Of a DNA stretch of 23,943 bases, positions 8,792-16,171 are shown piece by piece. Source of the stretch: an uncultured Parabacteroides sp. (GTDB lineage Bacteria; Bacteroidota; Bacteroidia; Bacteroidales; Tannerellaceae); contig NZ_CAJJWO010000078.1 in NCBI RefSeq assembly GCF_905196875.1, forward strand, positions 1 to 23,943, written 5' to 3'. The translations under genes were made by a program, and so were the position numbers. Numbering within the stretch: the first letter of the stretch is position 1; every line of letters starts with the position of its first letter. A model generated the notes under the pieces. That model was given only the letters and a program-made list of their open reading frames with translations, was not told the DNA's origin and searched no databases.

Positions 8792-8823
8792 CTTTGTCCC
8801 CGTACCCAGGTATGGGGACAAAG
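8792..8823 (+). terminator. Terminator of the susCD operon
   Basis: A 14-bp stem (8792-8805 with 8810-8823) encloses a 4-nt loop and contains one G-U pair that forms in plus-strand RNA but would be a C-A mismatch on the minus strand. The following U-run is poor (TATCTTCCTG), but the stem is very stable, lies 10 bp past the EEP stop codon, and precedes a new promoter. Confidence 0.8.
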
Positions 8824-8858
8824 TATCTTCCTGAAAAATTATGACAGTACGGAATATA

Positions 8859-8888
8859 TTGCCTATTAGTCCTTTCTTTATATCTTTG
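8859..8888 (+). promoter_or_regulatory. Promoter of the porin-like gene
   Basis: TTG at 8859-8861, a 19-nt spacer, then TATCTTTG at 8881-8888, a full match to the Bacteroides -7 consensus. Transcription should start about 8892-8895, some 22-25 nt before the ATG at 8917. The gene is therefore its own transcription unit, separate from the susCD operon. Confidence 0.75.
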
Positions 8889-8916
8889 CACTCCGAAATG
8901 TAAACACAAAAGATTC

Positions 8917-10011
8917 ATGAAACGACTAACAGTACTTTGCCTGTCAGCCCTTCTGTCAGGAACTGCTTTAACTGCTACTTCTCAAACACTGATTCCCAAT
9001 AAAACGGAAGTCTTTAAGCTGTCGTTGGAGACGCATGGATCTTACAATGAAGCACTTTCCGGAGAGGCCGAACGCGACCGGTTCCTACTAAACAACTTCA
9101 AAGTAGAAGCTACCGGGACAGTTACCCCCTGGCTTTCATATGCTTACCGTCAGGTACTCTGTTACCAGAACGAATGGGTACGCGCCAACGGCTTCGGCTC
9201 CTATATCGAAAATGCCTGGGTAAACTTCCGGTTATCGGATAAGTTCTCTGTGACAGCCGGTAAACAGGATGCCGCCTGGGGAGGCTTCGAATACGACGAG
9301 TATGCCTATAAGATATACGATTACAGCGATATGAACGAGTGGATGGATTGCTATTTCACCGGCGTTGGTATCAGCTATGAACCGACAGAGACACAGGAAG
9401 TCTGCTTCCAGGTAACCAACGGCAACGATAACCGCAGCAAATCCCCCTCTTTCTATAACCTCGGATGGAACAGCAGTTATCTGGACGAGTTGTTATCCCT
9501 CCGCTACTCTGTTACAGCCGGACAACAGGCCAAAGGGGAATGGATGTGGATGGCCTGGGCCGGACAACAGGTAGAATCAGGTAAGTTCCTGGGATACTTC
9601 GACGTGATGTACACACGCGGCAAATCCGATCCCGTCGGTGTCCTCGCCGAACAATTCGAACCGGAAGATGAAGAAACCGGTGCATGCATCGCCAATACCG
9701 GTTACCTCTCACTGGTGGCCCGCCTGAATTACAGTATCCACCCCAAATGGAATATTTTCGTCAAAGGAATGTATGAAACGGCTTCCGTTTACAAAGCCAA
9801 CGGCCCCTACGAATCGGGCAGATACCGTACCGCCTGGGGATATCAGGGAGGAGTCGAGTTCTATCCGATGGGCGACGACAACCTGCACCTCTTCCTCAGC
9901 GGCACCGGACGGGCATACAGCCTGACAGAAAGAGCAAAGGCGCTCGATGCCTTCTCTGAGAACACCGGACGCCTTTCTGTAGGGTTTGTTTATAAGATTC
10001 CTTTGTTCTAA
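8917..10011 (+). CDS. Outer-membrane beta-barrel protein, porin O/P-like
   Basis: 364 residues. A Sec signal peptide (about 1-22, hydrophobic LTVLCLSALLSGTALTA) is followed by a protein made almost wholly of alternating amphipathic beta-strands rich in Tyr, Trp and Gly, ending in an aromatic outer-membrane C-terminus (SVGFVYKIPLF). The early strands resemble the Porin_O_P (phosphate-selective porin) family: FLLNNFKVEATGTVTPWLSYAYR, then a VTAGKQDAAWGGFEYDEYA strand, as in family members that carry F-x-x-GKQ near a Gly/Phe turn. The specific substrate is not readable, and many Bacteroidales members are simply annotated as porins. It has its own promoter and lies just downstream of the susCD operon, convergent with the GH95 gene: the two stop codons overlap by 4 bp (10008-10011). 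Confidence 0.75.
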   Translation: MKRLTVLCLSALLSGTALTATSQTLIPNKTEVFKLSLETHGSYNEALSGEAERDRFLLNNFKVEATGTVTPWLSYAYRQVLCYQNEWVRANGFGSYIENAWVNFRLSDKFSVTAGKQDAAWGGFEYDEYAYKIYDYSDMNEWMDCYFTGVGISYEPTETQEVCFQVTNGNDNRSKSPSFYNLGWNSSYLDELLSLRYSVTAGQQAKGEWMWMAWAGQQVESGKFLGYFDVMYTRGKSDPVGVLAEQFEPEDEETGACIANTGYLSLVARLNYSIHPKWNIFVKGMYETASVYKANGPYESGRYRTAWGYQGGVEFYPMGDDNLHLFLSGTGRAYSLTERAKALDAFSENTGRLSVGFVYKIPLF

Positions 10012-12473
10012 AACTGCAACGACAATGAATCGCCTTCGTTCATATCGACGGTCAGCATGCCGTCGATAACAGGCAGAGAAACAGCTTTCTGATTCATCTT
10101 GATACTCATATTTTCCGAATAAGCCGGCAACTTGATACTGAATGTACCGGGAACAACCGCTTTCAGTCCGGCTTCCGTCAACTGTCCTTCTGCCCATTTG
10201 GCGGAGACTTCGCCTCCTCCCTGTACTTTCAGGCCTTTAAAACTACCGGTCTGCCAGGCTGAAGGTAATGCCGGGAGCAATTCGATACGTCCGGTCTGGC
10301 TCTGTACCAGCATCTCGGCTATGCCTGCACAACCACCGTAATTACCATCGATCTGGAACGGGGGATGTGCACAGAACAAGTTCGGATAAGATCCACCGCC
10401 ATTGACCATATTGGTCGTCTTTTCCACACAGGGACGAAGCAAGTCTACCAGCAACTTATAGGCATGGTCGCCATCGTGCAGACGAGCCCAGAAATTAATC
10501 TTCCAGGCCATAGACCAGCCTGTGCTCTTATCGCCACGCACTTCAAGGGTTTTACGGGCAGCTTCCGCCAATTCCGGTGTATGTTCCAAAGAAATCTCAT
10601 TCCCCGGATAAAGGCCATATAGGTGGGATACATGACGATGAGTGGGTTCTGCCTCCTCATAGGGTTCGAGCCATTCCAGGATACGTCCGTCTTTTCCGAT
10701 CGTTGTCGGTATCAGGCGCGAACGTTTATCGGCCAGTTCCTTGCAAAATGCAGAATCGACACCCAGTATGGTAGCTGCTTCTATCGTGTTGGTAAACAGT
10801 TCCCGTACAATCTGATTATCCATGGTCGAACCGGCACAGATACTTACGACACTGCCGTTCGGCATGCGATAGCCATTTTCCGGGGAAGTGGTCGGAGCAG
10901 TCACCAGATAGTTGTTCCGCGGATCACGTACCAGCATATCGGTAAAGAAAAGAGCCGCCCCTTTCATCACCGGATAGACCTCTTTCAGATATTCTTTATC
11001 TTTGGTGTATTGATAATGAGTGAACAGATGTTCACAGAGCCAGGCTGCAGAAGTATTGGTTGCGCCCCACGAGGGATGTTCGCCCGGTGCGGTAAATTCC
11101 CATACATTACCCAGAATATGCGTCACCCAGCCACGGGCGTTATAGAATACTTTGGCTGTTTGCTCGCCACTGGCTACCTGTTGCTTTGTCCATTCGATCA
11201 TCGGCATATGCAGTTCGGACAAATTGGTCACTTCTGCCGGCCAGTGATTCATCTGAAAATTAATGTTCAAATGGTAGTCACCGTTCCAGGGCGTATCGAT
11301 CGTGTTACACCATAACCCTTGCAGGTTGGGAGGCAACGAACCCGGACGGGTCGACGAGATCAATAGATAACGACCGAACTGAAAATAAAGGGCTCCCAGG
11401 GACGGATCGTTATGGTCTTCCTGAAATGCCTGCAAACGCTTATCGATCGGCAGATTATCCTTTTCGGTACGTCCCAGATCCAGATCCACCCGGTCGAATA
11501 AAGTGCGGTAAGCATTGATATGTTCTTTTCTTAATGTCGAATAATCTTTTCTTTCGGATTCAGCCAACAGCGAAAATAGCTGATCGGCAAAACCTTCATT
11601 CTTATAGCTTGTAGCCATACTGACCAACAAGATCGCTTCGGAAGCATTCTGAACACTCAGCGAACTGTCTTCTGCCGTAAGGGAACCGCCTTTAGGCAGG
11701 ACGACCCGTACACGTGCTTCATATTTGATTCCTTTCATTTCGAGCGTATCCACACCGTCGAACAACTGTCCTTTCATCAAGAGGTCTTTACCGTCGGTCG
11801 ATACGGAATAATATTCCGGACGGTTCATCCCTATCCGGAAGTTCAATGCTTTATCAGCGTCTGCCTGTAGATGGATGATACCCAGGTCGCCGGAGAAAGA
11901 GGTAAAAGCTTCACGGCTATAATTCACTTTCCCTTTGCGGAAAGAGGTCGAAGCAATAGCATTGTTCAGATCGAGCTCACGACGGTAGGCGGCGATAGAG
12001 TCAGCCTCGTTATTATACGTATAATCCAGTACCAGGTTTCCCAATAATTGGTAACTGCCATAAGCCACTTTCGCTCCCTGGCCCTGTCCGCTACCGGCTC
12101 CGCCACAAACAAATGTGCGGTACATCAGTTCCTGCGCTTCATCGTTACGGCCTTCGAAAAGCAGACGGCGAATAGCAGTCAGCGACATGACTGCCTGCGG
12201 GTTATCCGTATCCTGTTTACTTCCCGACCACATGGAAATTTCGTTCAATAGGATGTTCTCCTTACTGACACCACCATCGGGCATCATACCCAACCGTCCA
12301 TTACCCAAAGGTAATGTTTCTTCCCAGATACGGGCTGGTTCATCAAAATGATAAGCGAGTTTATTACCGGTTTTTACGCCCGGCATATCGCAGGCTGCCA
12401 ACAAAAGTAATGAGGCAACGATATAGGGACGGAAAATTTTTCGCCCTATCTCCTTTAATCGAATTGAGTTCAT
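10008..12473 (-). CDS. Glycoside hydrolase family 95 (alpha-L-fucosidase type) lipoprotein
   Basis: 821 residues, normal for GH95. The lipoprotein signal has cysteine 28 after LLLLAA. The N-terminal beta domain begins with the family phrase PARIWEETLPLGNGRLG (47-62), followed by LNEISMWSGS. The alpha/alpha-barrel follows with LQGLWCN, TPWNGDYHLNINFQMNHWPA (394-413), APTTSPENG (526-534), HRHVSHLYGLYPG (612-624), GWSMAWKINFWARL and FQIDGNYGG (706-714). By comparison with the characterised Bifidobacterium AfcA enzyme, the likely catalytic residues are E532, N403, N405 and D709, all present. The family removes terminal alpha-1,2-linked L-fucose (some members L-galactose) by inversion; the lipid anchor places it in the envelope, probably the cell surface or periplasm. 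It starts 34 bp after the ABC exporter gene on the same strand, so co-transcription is possible. No SusC/D partner is adjacent on this strand. Confidence 0.93.
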   Translation of the reverse strand: MNSIRLKEIGRKIFRPYIVASLLLLAACDMPGVKTGNKLAYHFDEPARIWEETLPLGNGRLGMMPDGGVSKENILLNEISMWSGSKQDTDNPQAVMSLTAIRRLLFEGRNDEAQELMYRTFVCGGAGSGQGQGAKVAYGSYQLLGNLVLDYTYNNEADSIAAYRRELDLNNAIASTSFRKGKVNYSREAFTSFSGDLGIIHLQADADKALNFRIGMNRPEYYSVSTDGKDLLMKGQLFDGVDTLEMKGIKYEARVRVVLPKGGSLTAEDSSLSVQNASEAILLVSMATSYKNEGFADQLFSLLAESERKDYSTLRKEHINAYRTLFDRVDLDLGRTEKDNLPIDKRLQAFQEDHNDPSLGALYFQFGRYLLISSTRPGSLPPNLQGLWCNTIDTPWNGDYHLNINFQMNHWPAEVTNLSELHMPMIEWTKQQVASGEQTAKVFYNARGWVTHILGNVWEFTAPGEHPSWGATNTSAAWLCEHLFTHYQYTKDKEYLKEVYPVMKGAALFFTDMLVRDPRNNYLVTAPTTSPENGYRMPNGSVVSICAGSTMDNQIVRELFTNTIEAATILGVDSAFCKELADKRSRLIPTTIGKDGRILEWLEPYEEAEPTHRHVSHLYGLYPGNEISLEHTPELAEAARKTLEVRGDKSTGWSMAWKINFWARLHDGDHAYKLLVDLLRPCVEKTTNMVNGGGSYPNLFCAHPPFQIDGNYGGCAGIAEMLVQSQTGRIELLPALPSAWQTGSFKGLKVQGGGEVSAKWAEGQLTEAGLKAVVPGTFSIKLPAYSENMSIKMNQKAVSLPVIDGMLTVDMNEGDSLSLQF

Positions 12474-12507
12474 AGTATTATAAATAAAATATGTCTTTTA
12501 AACCGGA

Positions 12508-14355
12508 TCAGAAACTTTGCATATCACATAGTCTCTTATAATAACCGTTCAATGCTAACAACTCTTCATGACGGCCGCGTTCCACGATTTCTCCTTCATG
12601 CATCACACAGATCTCATCGGCATTGCGGATGGTAGAGAGACGGTGGGCTATCACCACGGTCGTTCTGTTACGCATCAGGTTCTCGAGGGCATCCTGCACC
12701 AGGCGTTCCGACTCGGTATCCAGGGCCGACGTCGCTTCGTCCAGGATCAGGATCGGCGGGTTCTTCAGGATCGCACGGGCAATACTGATACGTTGGCGCT
12801 GTCCACCGGACAGTTTTCCGCCACGGTCACCGATATTCGTATTATAGCCTTCTTCGCTGGCCATGATAAATTCATGGGCGTTCGCTATGCGGGCAGCTTC
12901 CTGTACCTGTTCCAGCGTAGCTCCTTCCACACCGAAAGAGATATTATTGAAAAAAGTATCGTTAAAGAGAATCGCTTCCTGGTTCACATTCCCCATCAGG
13001 CTACGGAGGTCGTAGAGGGAGGCATCACGAATATCTATATCATCAATGGTTACGGAACCTTCGGTAACGTCATAGAAACGAGGGAGCAGGTCTACCAATG
13101 TACTCTTACCCGAACCGGATTGGCCCACAAGAGCCACCGTCTTCCCTTTGGGAATAGTCAGGTCAATCCCCTTCAATACCCAATCGTGCTGGTACTTAAA
13201 CCTGACTTTATTATATTTGATATGTTTTTTCAGTTCGATCTTCTTTGGCTCCGCCGGGTCTTTTATATCGCTCTCCGCCTTTAGTATCTTATCGATACGG
13301 TCCATAGAAGCCAACCCTTTCTGGATCGCATAGACCGATTTACTCAAATCTTTTGCCGGATTTATGATACTGTAGAAAATAACCAGGTAATAGATGAAGG
13401 TCGAAGCATCTATGGAGCTATTGTTGCTCAGGATAAGCGTACCACCATACCAAAGTACGATCGCAATGGTTGCTGTACCCAGAAACTCACTCATCGGATG
13501 AGCCATCTGCTGGCGGCGGTAAATACGGTTGGTCATGCGACGGAACTGATCGTTGCTATTCTCAAAACGTATCTGTATCTTCTTCTCGGCATTAAAAGCC
13601 TTGATAATACGTAAACCGCCCAACGTCTCTTCGATCTGGCTCATCAGACCACCCCACATTTGCTGGCCTTCCAGGGATTTGCGTTTTAGCTTCTTTCCCA
13701 CCTGTCCCATGATATATCCAGCAACAGGAAGCAGGATCAGGACAAATACCGTCAGTTGCCAACTGATTACGATCATACCGATCAGATAGATGATAATCAG
13801 AATGGGGTTCTTAAACAACATATCGAGTGAACTCATGATAGACGCTTCCACCTCATTAACGTCACCGGATACACGGGCTATGATATCCCCTTTACGTTCT
13901 TCGGAGAAGAAACCTAAAGACAATTCGGTGATTTTCTTATTGATTTGGTTGCGTATATCCCTTACAACTCCCGTACGGATAGGTATCATAGTGTAAAAGG
14001 CTAAATACATGGTTGCTACCTTCAGGAAGGTAGCAACCATCAGAAAAACACCTAAGATAATCAAAGTAAACGATCCTCCATCTTTCTCGATCATATCGCT
14101 TACGAACCAAAAGAAATTATTTTTAATCAATTCGGGAGTACCTTTCCAGCTTTCCCATGTCCAGGGATCAAACACCCAGTCTTTGTAGCTGTAAACATCA
14201 TCGTTTAATTTGAAAAGTATATTAAGTATGGGAATTATCAAGGCAAAAGAGAAAAGATTGAGTATGGCTGATAATATATTGAACACAATATTCAATACCA
14301 TATATTTCTTGTAGGGAGGCACAAAACGCCTTATTATACGCAGGAAATCTTTCAT
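12508..14355 (-). CDS. MsbA-like ABC exporter, fused permease and ATPase
   Basis: 615 residues. The N-terminal ABC-type-1 transmembrane domain (about 15-345) has six predicted helices, with EAU-loop-like EETLGGLRIIKAFNAE near 242-257. The C-terminal nucleotide-binding domain has Walker A GQSGSGKST (411-419), signature LSGGQ (515-519), Walker B ILILDE (535-540) and switch histidine 571 (AHRLS). This is a homodimeric half-transporter of the MsbA/lipid A exporter subfamily, which flips lipid A-core or other lipids across the inner membrane. The long soluble-looking insertion between helices 1 and 2 (about 50-90, Trp-rich) is common in Bacteroidales members. It is divergent from the lipoprotein/radical SAM genes and precedes GH95 by 34 bp. 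A role in peptide export for the neighbouring radical SAM enzyme cannot be excluded but is less likely than a lipid flippase. Confidence 0.92.
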   Translation of the reverse strand: MKDFLRIIRRFVPPYKKYMVLNIVFNILSAILNLFSFALIIPILNILFKLNDDVYSYKDWVFDPWTWESWKGTPELIKNNFFWFVSDMIEKDGGSFTLIILGVFLMVATFLKVATMYLAFYTMIPIRTGVVRDIRNQINKKITELSLGFFSEERKGDIIARVSGDVNEVEASIMSSLDMLFKNPILIIIYLIGMIVISWQLTVFVLILLPVAGYIMGQVGKKLKRKSLEGQQMWGGLMSQIEETLGGLRIIKAFNAEKKIQIRFENSNDQFRRMTNRIYRRQQMAHPMSEFLGTATIAIVLWYGGTLILSNNSSIDASTFIYYLVIFYSIINPAKDLSKSVYAIQKGLASMDRIDKILKAESDIKDPAEPKKIELKKHIKYNKVRFKYQHDWVLKGIDLTIPKGKTVALVGQSGSGKSTLVDLLPRFYDVTEGSVTIDDIDIRDASLYDLRSLMGNVNQEAILFNDTFFNNISFGVEGATLEQVQEAARIANAHEFIMASEEGYNTNIGDRGGKLSGGQRQRISIARAILKNPPILILDEATSALDTESERLVQDALENLMRNRTTVVIAHRLSTIRNADEICVMHEGEIVERGRHEELLALNGYYKRLCDMQSF

Positions 14356-14384
14356 GTTTATTTATTTCGATTGGATTTGGCGCG

Positions 14385-14414
14385 CAAGTTAGTCATAAAA
14401 AACAGGAGGTGCAA
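14385..14414 (-). promoter_or_regulatory. Putative promoter of the ABC exporter gene
   Basis: On the minus strand, TTG (14414-14412), a 20-nt spacer, then TAACTTG (14391-14385). The -7 lacks one T of TAnnTTTG. It lies 30 bp before the ATG at 14355 and back to back with the lipoprotein promoter element. Confidence 0.4.
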
Positions 14415-14424
14415 CGTTTCGCAT

Positions 14425-14432
14425 GATCTTTG
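14425..14432 (+). promoter_or_regulatory. Putative -7 element of the lipoprotein gene
   Basis: GATCTTTG matches TAnnTTTG at all but the first base, and expected transcription would begin about 30 nt before the ATG at 14466. No convincing -33 TTTG is visible. The TTG at 14430, which could be read as an upstream start codon, is part of this element. Confidence 0.45.
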
Positions 14433-14465
14433 CATCTAATAGATATAGTAATAAACAAATACATT

Positions 14466-14957
14466 ATGGATAAAACAGTTCATTTTTACCTATCCGTCTC
14501 CAATAAGATATTGGCAGGGTTACTCACGCTTTTAGGATTTTCACATACATCCTGCAGTCCTGTAGATGAATACGGTAGCCCCTATGCGACTTACGAAATA
14601 AAAGGAAAGGTTGTCAACGAAAAAGGGACAGCTATTCCCGATATGCAAGTCATCATCCCCGCACCGGATGCAGACAACGAAGAAGACCTGTACGTGTATC
14701 GCGACACACTATTAACTAACAGTACCGGAGAATTTAACAAACAGCTTGAAGTCGGTTCTTTCGGGGAAGACATCACATTCAAAATAGCCACCAAAGACAT
14801 CGACGGAGAAGCGAACGGCGGCTTATTCGAAGATACTGTAACTGAAGTAGCCTTCAAAAAGGAAGATCTGAAAGGAGGAGATGGTAACTGGTATGCTGGT
14901 AATGCCAAGAAAGAAGTCACCATTACGATGAAAAGAAATCCTTTGGTCTCCGACTGA
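14466..14957 (+). CDS. Radical SAM-associated putative lipoprotein (TIGR04134-like)
   Basis: 163 residues from the ATG at 14466; an in-frame TTG at 14430 lies in the promoter and is rejected. A hydrophobic segment (about 14-28) ends in a relaxed lipobox with cysteine 30 (HTSC). Then comes EYGSPYATYEIKGKVV (35-50), a phrase I associate with the lipoproteins that accompany radical SAM enzymes in Bacteroidales, and a carboxypeptidase-regulatory/CnaB-like beta-sandwich (GKVVNEKGTAIPDMQV...TNSTGEFNKQL). The C-terminal part has a Gly/Asn-rich stretch (GGDGNWYAGN, 137-146). The partner radical SAM/SPASM gene follows 98 bp downstream on the same strand. The function is unknown; being modified by, or guiding, the radical SAM enzyme is inference. 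The family name is from memory. Confidence 0.8.
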   Translation: MDKTVHFYLSVSNKILAGLLTLLGFSHTSCSPVDEYGSPYATYEIKGKVVNEKGTAIPDMQVIIPAPDADNEEDLYVYRDTLLTNSTGEFNKQLEVGSFGEDITFKIATKDIDGEANGGLFEDTVTEVAFKKEDLKGGDGNWYAGNAKKEVTITMKRNPLVSD

Positions 14958-14989
14958 AACAAGACTCCCCTCTATTATTTGGATAACGA

Positions 14990-15021
14990 TTGGGACGCAT
15001 GAATAATATTTAATATCTTTG
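14990..15021 (+). promoter_or_regulatory. Promoter of the radical SAM gene
   Basis: TTG at 14990-14992, a 21-nt spacer, then TATCTTTG at 15014-15021, a full -7 consensus match. The start would be near 15026, about 30 nt before the ATG at 15056. An AGGAG at 15041-15045 gives an unusually clear Shine-Dalgarno for this phylum. The enzyme can thus be made independently of the lipoprotein. Confidence 0.7.
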
Positions 15022-15055
15022 CATATACTCGTAAATAGAAAAGGAGAACATTATA

Positions 15056-16126
15056 ATGGATAAACGTCCCGGATTTCGTAAACGCATCGCCCTGGAACTC
15101 TTCCGCAGTATCCGGAAAAACCGGGCCAAGCTACACGAACTACGCACACTTTTTTGGGAATGTACGCTTCGCTGCAACGCTTCCTGCCGCCATTGCGGTA
15201 GCGACTGCCACGTATCAGCCGGCATGAAAGATATGCCGATGGAAGATTTTCTGAAAGTGGTAGACGATATCACTCCCTATGTAGAACCAAATAAAGTACT
15301 GGTGATATTCACCGGAGGGGAAGCCCTCGTCCGCAAAGATATCGAAGTATGCGGTATGGAACTGTACCGCCGGGGTTATCCCTGGGGCATCGTCTCCAAC
15401 GGATTATTAATGACGCGCGAACGACTGGACTCGTTACTGGCTTCCGGCCTGCACTCAGCAACGATCAGTCTCGATGGTTTCGAGGAAGCGCACAACTGGT
15501 TGCGACGCCATCCGAAGAGCTTTGAGAATGCGGTAAACGCCATCTGTATGCTGGCAGAAGAAAAAGAAATTGTCTGGGACGTAGTTACCTGTGTGAACCA
15601 GCAGAACTTCAAAGACCTGAAACTATTCAAAGAGTTTCTGGTCGAAATGGGTGTAAAAAGATGGCGCCTGTTCACCATCTTTCCTGTCGGACGGGCTGCC
15701 GAAGTACCCGAACTGCAACTCAGTAACGAGCAGTTCACCTGGATGCTGAACTTTATCCGTTATTGCCGCAAAGAAGGACAAATCCACGTCAGCTACGGTT
15801 GCGAGGGATTCTTGGGTAATTATGAAGCCGAAGTGCGCGACTCGATCTTCCAGTGCAACGCCGGGATCAATACGGCTTCCGTATTGGCCGACGGTACCAT
15901 TTCGGGCTGTCCGAGTATCCGCGCCAATTTCCATCAGGGGAATATCTACAAAGACAAATTCATAGATATATGGAATAACGAATTCAAGCCTTACCGCAAC
16001 CGCGAATGGACACGCAAAGGCCAATGCGCCGACTGTAAAATGTTCAGATACTGCGAGGGGAACGGCATGCACCTGTATGACGACAACGGCAATTTATTGT
16101 TCTGCCATTATAACAGGATCGTATAA
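15056..16126 (+). CDS. Radical SAM/SPASM protein of the radical SAM/lipoprotein system (TIGR04133-like)
   Basis: 356 residues, cytoplasmic. The radical SAM 4Fe-4S cluster motif is C40-x3-C44-x2-C47 (CNASCRHCG). The SAM-binding TGGEA follows at 86-90, then ISLDG at 137-141. The C-terminal SPASM-type domain holds further cysteines at 249, 267, 285 (GTISGCPS), 324, 327, 333 and 350, enough for one or two auxiliary clusters. Such enzymes usually modify a peptide or protein by C-H chemistry (thioether, C-C links, epimerisation). The gene follows a putative lipoprotein that I recognise as its family partner, and has its own promoter and a strong ribosome site. No short precursor peptide was seen next to it, so the lipoprotein is the best substrate candidate. 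The reaction is unknown, and the TIGR family assignment is from memory. Confidence 0.9.
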   Translation: MDKRPGFRKRIALELFRSIRKNRAKLHELRTLFWECTLRCNASCRHCGSDCHVSAGMKDMPMEDFLKVVDDITPYVEPNKVLVIFTGGEALVRKDIEVCGMELYRRGYPWGIVSNGLLMTRERLDSLLASGLHSATISLDGFEEAHNWLRRHPKSFENAVNAICMLAEEKEIVWDVVTCVNQQNFKDLKLFKEFLVEMGVKRWRLFTIFPVGRAAEVPELQLSNEQFTWMLNFIRYCRKEGQIHVSYGCEGFLGNYEAEVRDSIFQCNAGINTASVLADGTISGCPSIRANFHQGNIYKDKFIDIWNNEFKPYRNREWTRKGQCADCKMFRYCEGNGMHLYDDNGNLLFCHYNRIV

Positions 16127-16132
16127 TTTTTA

Positions 16133-16140
16133 TATCTTTA
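16133..16140 (+). promoter_or_regulatory. Weak -7-like element before the DUF4091 gene
   Basis: TATCTTTA differs from TAnnTTTG at the last base and lies 31 bp before the ATG at 16172. No TTTG is found 19-21 nt upstream, where the radical SAM stop codon region lies. Read-through from the radical SAM promoter is equally possible. Confidence 0.3.
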
Positions 16141-16171
16141 TCCCCGATAAAACTTTTTAAACAGTATATAC

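Noticed and set aside
10623..11315. Long plus-strand frame inside the GH95 gene
   Set aside because: It is the antisense of a well-supported GH95 coding region and shows no domain or start signal of its own.
12568..13284. Long plus-strand frame opposite the ABC exporter ATPase domain
   Set aside because: A composition-driven shadow; the minus-strand frame carries all ABC motifs.
14430..14465. Upstream TTG start for the lipoprotein
   Set aside because: It overlaps a -7-like element, and the ATG at 14466 gives a normal signal peptide length.
14466..14957. Lipoprotein as a classical RiPP precursor
   Set aside because: It has a lipoprotein signal and a folded beta-sandwich rather than a short leader-core layout; modification remains possible but not as a standard RiPP.
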